DNA of 64,000 nt from Dactylonectria macrodidyma (GCA_020744425.1 JAGMUV010000002.1:5376501-5440500), one strand, 5' to 3'; positions 23,335 through 37,154 are shown, numbered from the stretch's first letter. The notes: generated from the sequence alone by a model not told the origin. Numbers and translations are program-made.

Positions 23335-25455
23335 GATGTCCCGTCGTCGTGGTCTCCCGCACTGTAACCTTTCGAGGGTTCGTGAAGGGTGGGAGCAGAC
23401 ACAGACAAGGGAAGGAAGGAAAGGCAAAGGGAATGAGGGAGAAATGTAAAGCGAAGGAGAGGAGAGTGAGGAAGGAGGGGGAGGGGAGGAGATGAAGGAA
23501 GCCAAGAGAGCCGGAAGACAAACTGGAGACGGTCTCGCTCACGCGGGCTCCCGGGGGGTGTGTTTGGAATATTTTTTGGCTTTGGTTTCTAAAGGGAATC
23601 TCCTCTATGGATCGCTTCGAATCCGGCCATGGGAAGGGACGACCCCGAGGGCCCAGTGCCGTGTAAACTATCTGCGTGCGTGCTTGTCCCGGGGTCGGTC
23701 CCGTCTCGGGCACGCCTTCCCCCTCAACACCCTCGCCACGGGGCTCTAAGATCGGCTAAGCTGGACTACAATGGGCCAAGATGGGGGCTTTGGCAGTCTT
23801 CGAACCACCGAGTTTTTCCCCGCGCCAGGCCAGCAAGAGGACAGCCCAAGAAAAACAACATGAAAAAAAAAACCGAAAGGGCCTCTGACGCTTGTTGAAT
23901 CTTCGATTGCGTGATCGGTTAGCGGGAGATGCCATGCCCCGGACGGCGACGGCCCCACCCCACACCACGACCCCAAGGAGCAGCCTCCAGTAACGCACCG
24001 CAACTTGAGCGACGGAGCCCCTTCAAGCCCGCCCCCCAATTGTAAGGGCCCGCCGCAATGGCCCTGTGGTGGATGGATGCATCGCTCGCCCGCACGCCTT
24101 CAGCCGATGACAAATGGGGACGCGGGCATTTGCCTGGGATTTTGCGTCACCCCTCCTCGCCATCCGACCCCACCCCGACTTCCTGCTGCGCACCGCTCGC
24201 TGAGCCACCGACGACCCGCGATACGATGTCGCGCTACCTGAGGAGGACAGGATAATAATACCTCTTAGTTGTCAAAATTCGAGCCTGCAGGCGGAGAGTA
24301 GGTTTGGCTCCGACTACCGGCCGGTCGCCGGGTGCTGGACGATGACACCATCCAGAGTTGCAGACACGAACAAATCAGACGGCAAACGACAGCATGCTCG
24401 CACGCTGCACGCATGCGCTTTTGCAATCACCTTGGATTCCGCTCACAAGGCGCATCCATCCTCGTTGGTCTTTGTCAACGCCCAAGCAGCTGCACGGCTA
24501 CTTGTGGGCTATCGAGCAACGTTCCCCTCAGCGTTTCTTCTTCCGATTCCAGGTCCGAATCCGGAGGTTGAAACAAAGTCTTCACCAAAGAACACGCGCT
24601 GATTGATTAACTGGTTGCCCGTCATTGGTTGCATCCACTGTCAACCTAGTTGACCTAGACACCTACGTATGCCGAACATCCCCACCGCCGACCTTACTTC
24701 AATCCAAGGTTGCCAGGATAGGATAATGCTCGAGAACTTTATCGAATGTTCTCCTCCTGCCGCTCATCTTCGTTAACAAATAATGTCTTGTTGGGTAGCT
24801 AAGTATGTTGCCTAATAGGTACAATAAGAATTATGTCGGTTCGGTATTATCTCCTCCTCTATGTCCCTACGCACTTCATGTTTCTTCTCGGCTTCAAATG
24901 CCGAAGGGAGGAGGAAGAAGGACAAAGCATACGCTCCCCCATGCTCCTTTCGCACCCCTGCAGCCCTTCTTTCTGCCTCTCATTAATCCTTCTGTCGCAC
25001 GCCGCATCACGCAATGCCGCTTCCACTTCACCGCCCGCCACGTGCCTAGAATGCCGCAGAGCCCACCAGCTCACTTGCCGCGCTTTCGCCGCACACGCCG
25101 CATTTGCCCCGGGGCCGGCCGAGTACCTTGCTACTCGTTTCGTCCGGACTGGTACCCGTGTGAAGCCGCCCTGTCATTGCTTGCAAACCAATCGTGGGTC
25201 CCGCCGGTCTGCGTTACTTCTCTGCTGGCTCTGTCTTCTCAGTCGGATCTCGTCGTCGCCGTGAGGTACTCGGGCCATACAAAGGCAATAAACACTCCTT
25301 CGCCCATCCCTAGCTCATCCTCCTGATCATATGGAGCTGGCGGGACAGTCGAGAACGGGGTTGTGTCATGCACTTTGACAAGGCAGCATGTCAAGATTCC
25401 GTCAGGCCATGCTCGCCGGCTCCCATCAACAGCCTGCAGCGTCGCATCACCACAT
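23335..25455. other. 2.1 kb intergenic
   Basis: MET5 promoter and 3' flank of KEI1. Purine/pyrimidine-rich tracts at 23395-23510 (GA-rich on the + strand) probably form the MET5 leader. Open frames at 24805-25326 give Pro/Ser/Cys-rich peptides without domain or codon support. Nothing else is recognised. Confidence 0.5.
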
Positions 25456-26345
25456 CTATACCTCACCCACCAACGTGCCCAGAGCACCAGGCTTGTTGGG
25501 ATCCACGCTCCTCGCCCACTCATCGGTATCCCGCGAATCCATCCAGTATCCTCGGCCGTACGATACCATCAGTCGTCCCAGCCGTCCCTTGCGGCCTTCA
25601 CCGTCCGGCAGATCCTCTGCAAACGGGCCCTCTTCGTCATCCACTCCAGGTCCCTCGAGGATCATCAACTGCATGTACTTCTGTAGCACCTGCTTCGCAT
25701 AAGCCATCACCACGAAGCTGAAGTATATGCGGATCAGGGTCGAGGCGATAATGAGCAACATGCTCGCGGCGGTCTCCTGAGGAACCACTTTGCCGTGGAT
25801 TGCAGCCTCCTGGCGCAGGCCCTCAACACCCTCTACGACAATTTTGGACAGGCCCGAGGTTTGTGTGTCCGAAGTTTCCGAGATCTGACTCTTGAAGTAC
25901 CAATCCAAGCCAAACGCCGCCGCGTACAGCCCGTTGATAGCCGTGTCGATGATGTACATCCATGCCAACGCCAAGCATTCGAAAGGGCTCTGTTTTCGGA
26001 TGTGAGGGATCAAGGAGGCGAGCACCACAAGGATTCCGATAGAGTAAACGTAGGTCGAGAGCTGCAGCAGCGAGAGCTGATAGCCGGTAAGGATGGCCAG
26101 CAACCCGTAGACGCCGGTGACCTTGTTGAAGACGAGAGCCAGCGAGATGACTTCGGTGCCAGTCTGGAGGCTGATCATGCCAAAGAGAGTCTAGGAGACG
26201 CGATCTCGTTAGCATTCTGCTTGTCCTCCGTCCAGCATGCGCAGCGCAAGTAGCGCATCCCTTGAATGAGGCTTCATCCACGCTACCTATTTATTCTTAC
26301 CTTTGGCCGAGGCACCCGCAGGTACAATCTGGTAAATCTCGACAT
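25456..26345 (-). CDS. KEI1: Inositol phosphorylceramide synthase regulatory subunit Kei1
   Basis: Two exons (26345-26301, 26190-25456) encode 259 residues. Kei1 is the Golgi partner of Aur1 in making inositol phosphorylceramide, a fungal sphingolipid. The N-terminus (PRPK-TLFGMISLQTGTEVISLALVFNK) and the segment YGLLAILTGYQLSLLQLS are typical. Four hydrophobic helices follow: TM1 near 20-40, TM2 about 45-60, TM3 about 65-85 and a last one near 175-200 (ASMLLIIASTLIRIYFSFVVMAYAK). The tail is acidic and hydrophilic, ending in a Gly/Arg-rich stretch. The first exon is only 15 codons, and the splice joins in phase 0. It is divergent from the ribose-5-phosphate isomerase gene. Confidence 0.9.
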
Positions 26346-27383
26346 GGTGGCGGTAAAGGGGTCGGTGTCGACGCCTTTCGATTTCACGCACGTGTAGATG
26401 CTACCCTCCCTCCGGCGATAAATGAAGCAGCAGGTAATAGGAGTAAAACACAAGAGTCGAACAGCAGACTAGGAGGAAGAAAGGGCAAAGAAACTGCGAA
26501 ACGCGCGGTGATGACGGAAATGATGCAGCAAGGGTCTGTTCGCCCAAAGCCTTGTATTGCGCCCCACTGTCCCAGTGTTCGGGCATCCGTTGGCTCCGTG
26601 GCTCCCGAGAGTGAGACAACGAGGCGAGGCGCAATCTGGCAGGCCATCACGTGCGTGCCCACGGGTCCACCAGACAACTAAAGCTTTGACTCGACCAGCT
26701 GCCTCGATGACTAAGGCGCCTTGCTTGTCGCAGGAACATGCAGGGGGGACAATTGCAGCCATCACGTCACAATACATCCGCTGACGGCGACGTTGAGCGA
26801 GAACCTTTCTTTTAGCGGGCTGCGGCGTCGCTCCACTGACGTCGGAAATCCCGTTTGGCAGACGGAATTCGATGCCCTGACTTTGTCCGTGTACTGTACC
26901 TGTAGCACTGCCCAGCCTGTAAAGCCCGGGTCTATCTCTTGTCTGCCTATCCCTGATCGTCTCTCAACCGCGTGCAATTCCACCGTCCACAAGAGGTTGC
27001 GTCGAGTTGCTAGTTCAGCCGACCACGACTAAGGTCGCATTATCCACATGCGGTGGCTTTCGACTCCCACCAAAAAGTCTTTAGGCCTTGTGCCTGCGTT
27101 ATTTCAGGATTGCTCCCATCCTTTCTATTTTGCTGGTAATTGCAGTAACTCTCTCGGTCACTCGGTTATATCGCCAGATTTTTATCGACAAGGTCCGATT
27201 TCTGGCGTCGTATTGTACCACACCACCAGGCCGATCCAGCGCCGCCTACCCTACACTCCATACCTTGATCTCCCCACCCCTCATCACCAGACTATTTACC
27301 ATCGTAGGGTGCTCAAGCTTTACCCACTCTCTCCTAGACTCATCTCCCGCCCCAGAGCGAACCCATATACAATCGCCAGAACA
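26346..27383. other. Divergent promoter KEI1/RKI1
   Basis: About 1 kb between divergent genes. The last 336 bases (27048-27383) stay open in frame with RKI1 and may be leader or an N-terminal extension. No separate gene is seen. Confidence 0.55.
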
Positions 27384-28319
27384 ATGTCGTCTGCTGCAGT
27401 CTTAGTCGAGTCGGCAAAGAAGTCGGCGGCTTTCCAAGCCGTCAACGACCACCTCCTACCCGAGTACAAGTATGTTGGGATTGGTTCTGGCAGTACCGTC
27501 GTCTACGTCGTCGAGGCCATTGTCAGCAAAGGCAGCGGGTTCTACGGTGGTATGACCTTTATCCCCACCGGTAGCCAGTCTAAGGGTCTTATTCGCAACG
27601 CCGGACTCACCCTCGCCAACCTCGATGAGCGTCCTGTTGTTGATGGCAAGCCCGTGGCGCTTGATGTCGCCTTTGACGGCGCCGACGAGGTCGATGAGGA
27701 TCTAAACCTCATCAAGGGTGGTGGCGCTTGTTTGTTCCAAGAAAAGCTCGTTGCTATTGCTGCCAAGAAGTTCATTGCTGTGGCTGGTGAGTCGTTTCCC
27801 TTTATCCCATAAATGGACTCATCATGAGGCATAACATGTAAGACGAGAAACTCACATGTGAGGCCACTATGAACAGACTACCGCAAACAATCTCCTCGCC
27901 TATGCACCACATGGAAGACTATCCCCATCGAGGTCCTCCCTCTCGCAGCCCCTGATGTCCTCCTCCGCCTCCGCGAGATGGGCTCCCCGTCTCCGACCGT
28001 CCGCTCCGGCCTCCCGAGCAAGGCCGGCGAATGTGTCACTGATAACGGCATGTGGATCATCGATGCCCCCTTCGCTCCCCTGCTAGTTCCCAAGGACGTT
28101 ACCGCAGAGGTAGAGGGACGTGGTCAAGGCGGCGTCTGGGAGGTCAAGACGCTCGCTGACGAGCTCCTCAAGTTGCCCGGCATCGTCGAGATCGGCCTAT
28201 TCCATGGCTTCAATGGCGATGAGGCCATCACACTTGGCAAGCAGCTGCAGGCACAGAAACCCGTTGCTGCGTACTTTGGTCTAGCCAACGGAGAGGTGCA
28301 GGTGCAGAACGCTGCTTAA
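27384..28319 (+). CDS. RKI1: Ribose-5-phosphate isomerase A
   Basis: Two exons (27384-27786, 27877-28319) encode 281 residues. It interconverts ribose-5-phosphate and ribulose-5-phosphate in the non-oxidative pentose phosphate pathway. Hallmarks are [10 protein letters not shown] near residue 30, the [28 protein letters not shown] active-site stretch (in two parts, Asp and Lys present), and the C-terminal [11 protein letters not shown] and [10 protein letters not shown]. The ATG at 27384 gives the usual family N-terminus. An in-frame ATG at 27048 with no stop between would add 112 basic residues. Intron splicing restores [10 protein letters not shown]. Confidence 0.95.
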
Positions 28320-28742
28320 AACATATAGAGAAAACTCGTGTACTCAGGGATTGGTTGTGTGATAAGGATTTCAAGCGGCTATCGTCAACATCCACAGAAA
28401 CCCAAAAAATAGAGCGTGAGAACTGCTACAAATAATGAACATCGATAAGGAAGGGTGTGAGAGAAAACCCCCTGGTCCCTGTCGCACTCATGCACCACGC
28501 GGAGATACCTCCCGATAAGGGAATAAGGAAAAGAAAAGAGACGAAGCATTAATGTGTCTTATATAACGATCGTAGGCTCGTAGTCCTGGTTGTATTATAC
28601 AAGCTCCAGCGCTAAGATCCGCACGCTATGCTTGATATCCTGTCCCGTGAAACGAGGCAGAAAGCCTCCTCCACGTCGCTAGCATGGCTTGACCTTTCCC
28701 GGATACTCCTATACTCCAATCCCAAACTTGCTTGTGGGGTGT
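28320..28742. other. Convergent 3' UTR region
   Basis: 423 bp between the convergent RKI1 and YPT6 genes. No gene or repeat was found. Confidence 0.55.
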
Positions 28743-29706
<964 letters not shown>

Positions 29707-30335
29707 TGTTGTGGTTGTGTCGATTTATTACTCTGCGCGGGACTGGAGGCGGGATGGGACAGACAGCTGTTAACGCCAAACCGAAGACGGGCGATGTTCG
29801 TCTACAAGGCGCAAGCTGGCGGATGCGGGAAGGAAAAGAAGACGGCGCGGACCAGGTCTGGGAGATGGGCTGGAGAACGCGACTTCGGCGAGATGGTGGG
29901 GATGTCGAGGCGAGAGTCGAGGGTGAGGTGCCTAGGAAAGGAGGTCAATGTCGTCGTCTGAAGGAACCTAGAATTGGCAGGAGGATACCTCCATCGCCGG
30001 AGCCCGCCCATGACAGCGAACCGTTCCGGCCCACCCTGTCTGGGCACGTGCGGATTGAAGAATGCTGCTGGCTCCGTTTACATGGTTATGCAATCCGTCT
30101 AAAATTCGAACCCCCCATCCAGCGCAGCTTATGCCCATACTGAGAGATAACGTGATAACGGGGCCCTGGTTTGAACTGCCCCACTAAAAAATTATGAGAA
30201 TGTTCAAGTTCCCCACCAACTGAACCTGCATCTCGTTCGCGACCAGCAAGAGGAATCCGAGTCTCTTGTTTGGTACCTTTGAATCCTCATTCGAATTCCT
30301 TTCAAGTCAAATCGTCATTCAAACCGGTCCCTGAA
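29707..30335. other. Divergent promoter YPT6/NOP53
   Basis: 629 bp between divergent genes. The ORF on the + strand at 29706-30143 is GC- and Arg-rich and lacks domains, so it is treated as non-coding. No other element is recognised. Confidence 0.5.
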
Positions 30336-31706
30336 ATGCCTGTGATACAGTCAAAGACTATCGGCTCTGGCGAAGCGCCGAGGCAGGCCAACCAGCCCTC
30401 CCGAAAGGGCAAGAAGGCGTGGCGGAAGAACGTCGATGTCAGCGAGGTGCAGAAGGGTCTAGTGGAGTTGAATGAGGAAATCATTCGAGGGTTTGTGCTC
30501 CTTCTTCAATCATCTTGGCTTGGAGATTTCTAATCGGTCAACAGTGGTGTCATCAAGGAAAAGGCCTCGGAAGATCTATTCACCCTCGATGTCAAAGGCG
30601 ATGCGCAACTCACCAAAAGGTCCAAGCATGTCAAGAAGACCCTCAAGGCCGATGAGATCCTCGCACAACGATCGGCCGTCCCCGCTGTCTCCATGCGCAA
30701 GCGCCCAAGTGATAAGACTACCAACGGTCTCATTCCTGCGAAGCGCCAGCGAACCAGCTGGGTCTCCCACAAGGAGCTCTCTCGCCTAAAAAGGGTCGCC
30801 GACGGCCAGCACGACAACACAATCGACGTCAAGGACGCCACCTACGACGTCTGGGGCACAACCACCCCTGCTCTACAGGCTGATGTCGATGATTTCCTCC
30901 CCCACGAAGAAAAGCCCAAGGCTCCCAAGACTATGAATAAGGCCCCCATCTCGCTGCTCGAGAACGGCAAACAGGTCGCTGCCGTGCAGACGCCCTCGGG
31001 CGGCTATAGCTATAACCCTGTATTCACAGACTACGAGGAGCGCCTGGCGGAGGAGAGCGAAAAGGCCCTCGAGGCCGAGCGCAAAAGGCTGGCAGTTGAA
31101 GCGGCTGATCGCCAGAAGCAAGAGGCTGCTGCGCGATCCGCCGCTGAGGCAGAGGCGGCAGAGGCCCGAGCTGACTTGTCAGAATGGGAGGAGGATTCGG
31201 AGTGGGAAGGTTTCCAGAGCGGCGGCGAGGATGTCAAGCTGACCGCGAAGCGACCGGAGAGAAAAACACAGACCCAGCGCAACCGCATCAAGCGCCGGAA
31301 GGAGGAGGAGCGTCTGGCCAAGCATAAGGCCGCCAGTAAGGCCCAGCGTCGCCAGGAGCACCGCATTAAGGAGATCGCCGACGAAGTCGAGGAGGAAGAC
31401 CGTAACCGCCAGCTTATCCTTGCTGTCGAGTCCGACGACGAGGTCACCACCGACCTCAAGGAGCACAAGCTGCGGCGCAAGCAGCTCGGCAAATACAAGC
31501 TGCCCGAGGGCGACCTTGAATTCGTCCTCCCCGACGAATTACAAGAGTCGCTGCGCCTGCTTAAGCCAGAAGGCAACCTTCTTAAGGACCGGTACCGCAG
31601 CATGCTCGTCCGCGGCAAGGTTGAGAGCCGCCGCCACCTCCCCTTCCACAGAAAGGCTGCTAGAAAGTATACCGAGAAGTGGACGTACAAGGATTTTAAG
31701 ATATAG
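30336..31706 (+). CDS. NOP53: Ribosome biogenesis protein Nop53
   Basis: Two exons (30336-30490, 30545-31706) encode 438 residues. Nop53 acts in the nucleolus and nucleus in 60S maturation and recruits the exosome/Mtr4 to 7S pre-rRNA. The N-terminal GKKAWRKNVD motif and the following LFTLD, RKRPSDKTTNGLIPAKRQR and VWGTTTP are conserved Nop53 features. The centre is a long charged helical segment rich in Glu, Arg and Ala (about 190-330, likely coiled coil). The C-terminus has LPDELQESLRLLKPEGNLLKDRYRSM and a basic end. The intron donor GTTTGT is weak but the splice gives the conserved RGGVIKEK. Confidence 0.92.
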
Positions 31707-32022
31707 AATGAGTACATCAAAAGTCATGCTGGAGTTTAGCGAAGGTATTTATACAACTACCATTTGGTTTATGTCTGTCATGGATCTCGTTGCCCATTGG
31801 GCCATCCTTCCGTTCTATGTTTATATACACGAAATAGAGTCAAGGGAATAGATGATGATAAAACTTCGCAAATTTCTAGCCGCTGAAATCCATTTGAAAA
31901 AGTCCACGTGTGTTTGCAATATCAGTTTTTTCCCCCTTATTGTCTTACTCCTGATCTTACTTCACTAACGCCACCTCAAGGTTATTATTACTATCTAGTA
32001 AATCAGTTGGCTGTGCGGTTCA
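31707..32022. other. Convergent 3' UTR region
   Basis: 316 AT-rich bases between the convergent NOP53 and NDE genes. Nothing recognised. Confidence 0.55.
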
Positions 32023-34156
32023 CTAGAAGCTCATCAAATCTGCAGGGGATATGTTAGTTATGAAAATCGATAATGGTTGGTATAGAGAGCAGCCTACCTC
32101 GACCAAACAGTCCTCGCTTAGCCCAGTCCATGGCCATCAGGATTCGTGTACGGAAGCTAACGCTCTGGGCAAAGTACACGGATCGCCAGGCATACACGGC
32201 CCAGAGTCCGCCAGCAAAGTTCCAGCCGTCACCAAGGTCGAAAACGGCCGAGTTGCCAATATAAGCCAGACTACCAAGGTGACGGTACTCAAACGCCTTG
32301 TGAACAGCGGCATCCACGTCGCCCTCATATATTTCATTGACGCGGAGACCCTCCGCAATGCGGCTCATGCGGTTGAATTTGCGGGCGAGATACTGTCCCT
32401 GTTGGTGAGCACGCTGGGCGGTGGCTGGCAACGATGTGAGTTTGCTGTCGATTTGGCGAAGTAGCTCGCGCAGTTCACCGAAGTCAAGAGTGCCTGACTG
32501 GTCCTTGTCGAATTCGTTGAACAGCTTATCCAATCGCTTGAGGTGGTTGACAGCTTGGGGAAAGCGTTTCCTGACGTCCTGGGCAACCTCGCGCCAGTCA
32601 CTGAAGTGAAGTTGCAGGGTCTCTGGGTCCTTGCCCCTCTTCCAGGCGAGGGAACGGAGAAAGGTCACAATATGATCTGCCACATTGTTCTGAACTGTAG
32701 AACAGTCACCAATGGCGTAGACATCGCCTAGAGGTGTGCCGTTGACTCGCAGATGCGTATCAGTCTCCAGGGCATGTCGATTCGTTTGAGAACCGCCCAA
32801 CTGGTCAGAGATGGTCTTGCAAAGACTGTTCTGTGAAACGCCGGTGGACCACAGACAAAAGCCAATGGGGAGCTCTTTCGTGACGACGCTTCCATCATCC
32901 GTCTTTTGGCTGAATATGATCTTTTCTGGCTGGACCTCCTTAACTCGAGAGTTTGTCATGATCTGGACCTGGTCTCGGGCGAAGCGGTCCTCGGCATACT
33001 TGGATACGGTCTCGTCGTAAGTGTTGAGAATATGGCTTCGGCTCTGAATGAGGTGGACGGAGATCTCATTTCGCAGGAGTCGCGGGAAATGTCTTGTCAG
33101 GTCCTCGTTGAGCAGGTCAACGAGCTCAGCGGCAAACTCGACACCAGTGGGACCACCGCCACTGACCACGAAGGATAAGAGGCGTTTACGCTCCTCGTCA
33201 GATGTGGTAGGCAAGCAAGCAAGCTCCAGATTTTGGATGACTTTGTTCCGAATCATGCGCGCGTCATTGATGTCCTTGAGGAAGAACGCATTTTCTAAAC
33301 CTTTAACGCCGTGAGGGTTCGTGACGGATCCAACAGCGATGACAAGCTTGTCGTAGGGCACATAGAACCGCGTCTCTTTGCCTTGGGCATCCAACTGAGA
33401 TACCTCAACCATTTTGTGGGAGAAGTCAACGTTTTCGGCTCTGGCTCGGATGAAATGGCCCTTGACACGGCTCAGAATACGCCGGATAGGTTCAACAAGG
33501 GATCGCATCTCGAGGGTTCCGACGGTGGCGGACGGAAGCATGGGAGTGAACAAGAAGTAGTTGGTAGGCGAGATGACGGTGACATGGTAATCGTCTGGAT
33601 TGAGCTCTTTCAAAAGCGCCACTCCTCCCCATCCACCACCAAGGATGACTAGCCTGGGTTTCTCCTTCAGGCGACGTTTGTCTTCACAATCGTTATCATC
33701 AATGTAGACCTCGGCGACAGGTAGATTCTTAGAGCCGCCGCGACGGGGCTGAAGGGCAATCTTGGAAACATCGATATCGCCCTGGATGGGATGGTCTTGG
33801 TAGGTACTGGCGTCGTACGCAAAAAAGGCGAAGACGCCGATACCAAAGACGGTCAGAGTTGTGCCGAGCCAGGCGGCACCGCGATAGCAGAAGTTGAGGA
33901 TCCGAGACTTGCGCTGGGGCAGCGGCTTGCCAGAGAGCGCCCGTAAGAAGAAGTGCGATGGGAGCCGTCGGACAGTGCCTTGAGTGGTCCGAGTGCGCGT
34001 AGCCGTCGAGGCACCCGAGGACTTAATGAAGGTCCGTAGCTGGGCTGGAGACCTTGACTGGAGGGCGAGGGGGGGCCGGGCGAGTCGTGAGACGGTCAAG
34101 GCCGTGGGATGGCGGGCGCGAGCTAGGCGCATGGCCGTGATCGAGGAGGCTGACAT
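32023..34156 (-). CDS. NDE1: External alternative NAD(P)H dehydrogenase with EF-hand
   Basis: Two exons (34156-32098, 32039-32023) encode 691 residues. It oxidises cytosolic NAD(P)H at the outer face of the inner mitochondrial membrane and passes electrons to ubiquinone without pumping protons. The basic, Ser/Arg-rich N-terminus is a mitochondrial presequence, followed by a single hydrophobic segment. Two dinucleotide-binding motifs are present: VILGGGWGGVALLKEL near 172 and FVVSGGGPTGVEFAAEL near 329. An EF-hand (DKDQSGTLDFGEL, near 552) is inserted in the C-terminal half, as in the calcium-regulated fungal NDE1 class. The small last exon supplies the ending GR-DLMSF. The start was placed at MSASSITAM because the upstream extension to 34264 spoils the presequence. 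Confidence 0.93.
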
Positions 34157-35319
34157 GGCTGGGTTTGGGATCACGAAAGCTCGAGCTTGGCTAACGTGAA
34201 CAATTGACAGCGAAACAGCAGTGGGGAGAAACAGAGGGAAGCAGAGCTCGGAATCAGTGTCCACTCAACATGTCGCGCGAGGGAGAAACGAGGTCTCGTG
34301 GTCTTGGAGGTCAATGGCTTGCAATGCAACGGAAGGCAGAAGAGGGGACAAGCGAGATCGAGTGGAAAAGAAGCCCAAGATGGGTGGTGATCAGACCAGG
34401 TGAGAAGCTTCGTCAAGTGTGTGGTGTGTAATGGAATGGATGGATGACGGCAGGTCAGGTTACAGGTACGACATGGGAGGTACTGGACACCAATATTTCT
34501 CTTGCTTCAGCTGCCCCGAGCTGAGGTGGCAAGTCGCAAGCGCGATGTACGTACTGACTTGCACTACGTCGTGCAGACGGGAGCTCACCCACCACTACGG
34601 AGTACCCTACTCTACGTCATTGCATGGCAGCTGCCGTTCACCAAACATGGTCACCAAACTCTTGGCTCAGCGACCGATCATCGGCGGGGTCCACCTTTGC
34701 GACAAAGCTGCTCCGGAGCACCCTTGCAATCTATTACACGCGCATACTCATCTGTGTATGTAAGTGTGAAGTAATGCTGCTATTTTCCTTGTCATTGATG
34801 ATTGATCGATGACTGCACGGCTAATCGAGATCGACTACCTGGCGCGCCTTACCAGAACGGTCGGCTGCTTAACGGGCCGTCTTTTGCGAAGGGTCAGGGT
34901 TAGCTTGACAGGGCAGGAGTTACTTAGTTTGGTCGCTGCTTCATCATTCGACCCTTGTTCACAGTTCTCTAGAGTGAGGATCAAGGTGGAACTTGATGTG
35001 AAGTCTTGATGAGTTGGTTGCCAAACCACGTTTAAGATTGACGGGTTCTTCGGACGTTCGGACAGGCCGGGGCAGCTTTATATCCCGCTCACTAAGATCC
35101 CCTTTGCGACGCGTTTCTGACCGATACCGCTCCAAAGCTTGATTAGTTTCTATTCGTTTCGTTTTGGTTCACATAATGCAGTGCAGGTATCCGCTTGGAG
35201 AATATTTCTTAATTTGTCGCTGGATAGATCAACGCAAACAAAAAGTGAGACACGACCAACCAAGGCACCCACCCCGGTTTGTGGCCAATATCCATTCATG
35301 CCTAGATCTGGTAGGTCTA
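34157..35319. other. Intergenic, NDE promoter
   Basis: About 1.16 kb, mostly NDE upstream sequence, with the 3' flank of URK1. It contains TACGGAGTA at 34596-34604. No gene is recognised. Confidence 0.5.
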
Positions 35320-37154
35320 TCAGCAACGGAAGTATCTTCGCTCTACCCACCGCTCGTCTTGTGTGTCTAGCATATTGCAAACCACAACCGTGATCTCCGG
35401 GAACACTGATGTCAGTCGATGCAGCCCAATCTTTCCCGCCGAGTACGTCGCCAGCACGATACGCTCCTGGGGGACACCGTGGTCGACCAGCACTTGCACC
35501 GCCATTAGCGCTGCTCCTCCGCTCGCCATTTGTGTATCTATTAAGAGCACGCTCTCCTGGCTTTGGATGTTGTCCGGTAGTCGTAGGTAGTGCAGCTCCG
35601 GCTCCCCCGTTGAGTAGTCGGATTGGATGAGAACCCGGCCAGTCCGGCAGTCGGGGATCGTCTTCCGGAGCGCCGGCTCAAATGCCGAACCGCCCCGGAG
35701 GACAAGCACGGCACAGACCTCTCCCTTGGGCACCAGGCCGCTGTACTTGTTCCCTGTGGGGGTTTCGATGGATGCCTCCTCAAACTGGACATTGTTAAGG
35801 GCCCTAAATGATGCGCCTATTAGCTCTCTTGGTCAACTGTTTCGATTCGATGGTCTCTCACTGTTCGATGATAAGGCTAGCCAATCGGTCAAAATAAAAG
35901 ATAAAGTCTTCCGGACCAGTGTCGATGTTCTGAAGGATTGTGTTCATAAATCTGAGCTGCGGCGTGGCGTCAAGAACCACGACCCGATCAGAAAGTGGCG
36001 ACTCCTTGCACGATGCCTCTAGTCGGGCTAGTGCTTCTCGGTGGTGTCGCGATTTTTCGAAGAGCTTCTTCTCGATGAACTGGACCATCATATCTTGACC
36101 TGGGTCAGCTGGGCTGTCTCTTACTGCCAGGCCAAGAAATCACTTACCGAGGGCCACCCGATTTTCGATTCCTCTTGGCACAATAAGGTCGGCCACCTTT
36201 CTTTGAGGCTCAACGAACTGGGCTCTGTGTCAGCTCCTGCTGTTCCATGTAACACGTTACACGCCACCCCACTGACTCTTTCAAAGTTGGGCTTAACAAA
36301 CCCGAACCATTGCTTGATTACACCTTCGATATCACGACCTCGCTCTCGTACATCACGAACAACTGATTCAAACACACGTCAGTTCCAAGTCTCGAGAATG
36401 GTGATCGAGCAGTTTTCAGGTACTTACTTCTTCGCGATAAGCAAGTATCTCCATCAGCTTCGCAGTATATCTAGGGTTTGTCGTCATGTCAGCTTCATCA
36501 TGGAGGTAGCTTGTGTGATGTTAATGTACCCCCATGTCTAGCAACTCCAGAACCCGTGGATCATAGAGGGCAAAGATCCCCTCCAACACAAGCACATGAG
36601 GCGAGTAAATAGTTGTCGTTTCCTCCGTCCGCTGGTGCTTAGCGAAAGAATAAACAGGGATGTCGGCTCGTTTTCTACGTTGGCAATGTCAGCCAATTTC
36701 CAAGACGATTTACAGACGAGCCTACCCGGCCTTGAGATCCCGCAGCCTTTCAACTAAGATATCAAAGTCGATGGCCTACGTTGTCAAGAGTTAGCGTTTC
36801 GCAGGATTTGAAGTGAGTTAATGATGTGGCAGGGCATGTTCATACATCTGGCGAGTCAAAGTCATATTCGTTGGCAAAGGCGAGCTTGGATTGCGCGGGC
36901 GTCAGAGTCTTATAAAAAGAGTCCTAACATACAATTAGTAAAGATGACAGAATCAACGGGCAAGGAGATCATGCCATTGACAGAATAACAACCCAGGGGA
37001 GGTTCAGTTTCTTGACGATAGCTTGGGACAGCGTTGACTTGCCCGAGCCCGAGCTGCCAGCAACGCCAATGATGCTGACGTCGGCCCATGGTGGTGAGTA
37101 GTAAGCCCGCTTCTGAATCGTGACATGACTCTCAAGGCCAGCCATGGTGGGCAT
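35320..37154 (-). CDS. URK1: Uridine kinase fused to uracil phosphoribosyltransferase-like domain
   Basis: Nine exons (37154-36975, 36923-36846, 36777-36728, 36674-36530, 36470-36428, 36362-36277, 36217-36148, 36093-35862, 35803-35320) encode 455 residues. The N-terminal half phosphorylates uridine/cytidine: P-loop GVAGSSGSGKST at 30-41, MDSFYK, YDFDSPDAIDFD and VLVLEGIFALYDPRVLEL. The C-terminal half resembles uracil phosphoribosyltransferase (CAVLVLRGGSAFEPALRKTIPD, LLIDTQMASGGAA), the usual architecture of Urk1/UCKL proteins; the second activity may be lost. Every exon length agrees in phase. Intron 1 appears to use a GC donor rather than GT. The start may be 37154 or the second Met at 37145. 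Confidence 0.92.

Noticed and set aside
23600..23630. TTCGAATCC resembling a tRNA B-box
   Set aside because: No matching A-box, acceptor or T-stem pairing around it.
24805..25326. 173-codon + strand ORF between MET5 and KEI1
   Set aside because: Overlapping open frames of similar length, Pro/Ser/Arg-rich, no domain or start context; chance GC effect.
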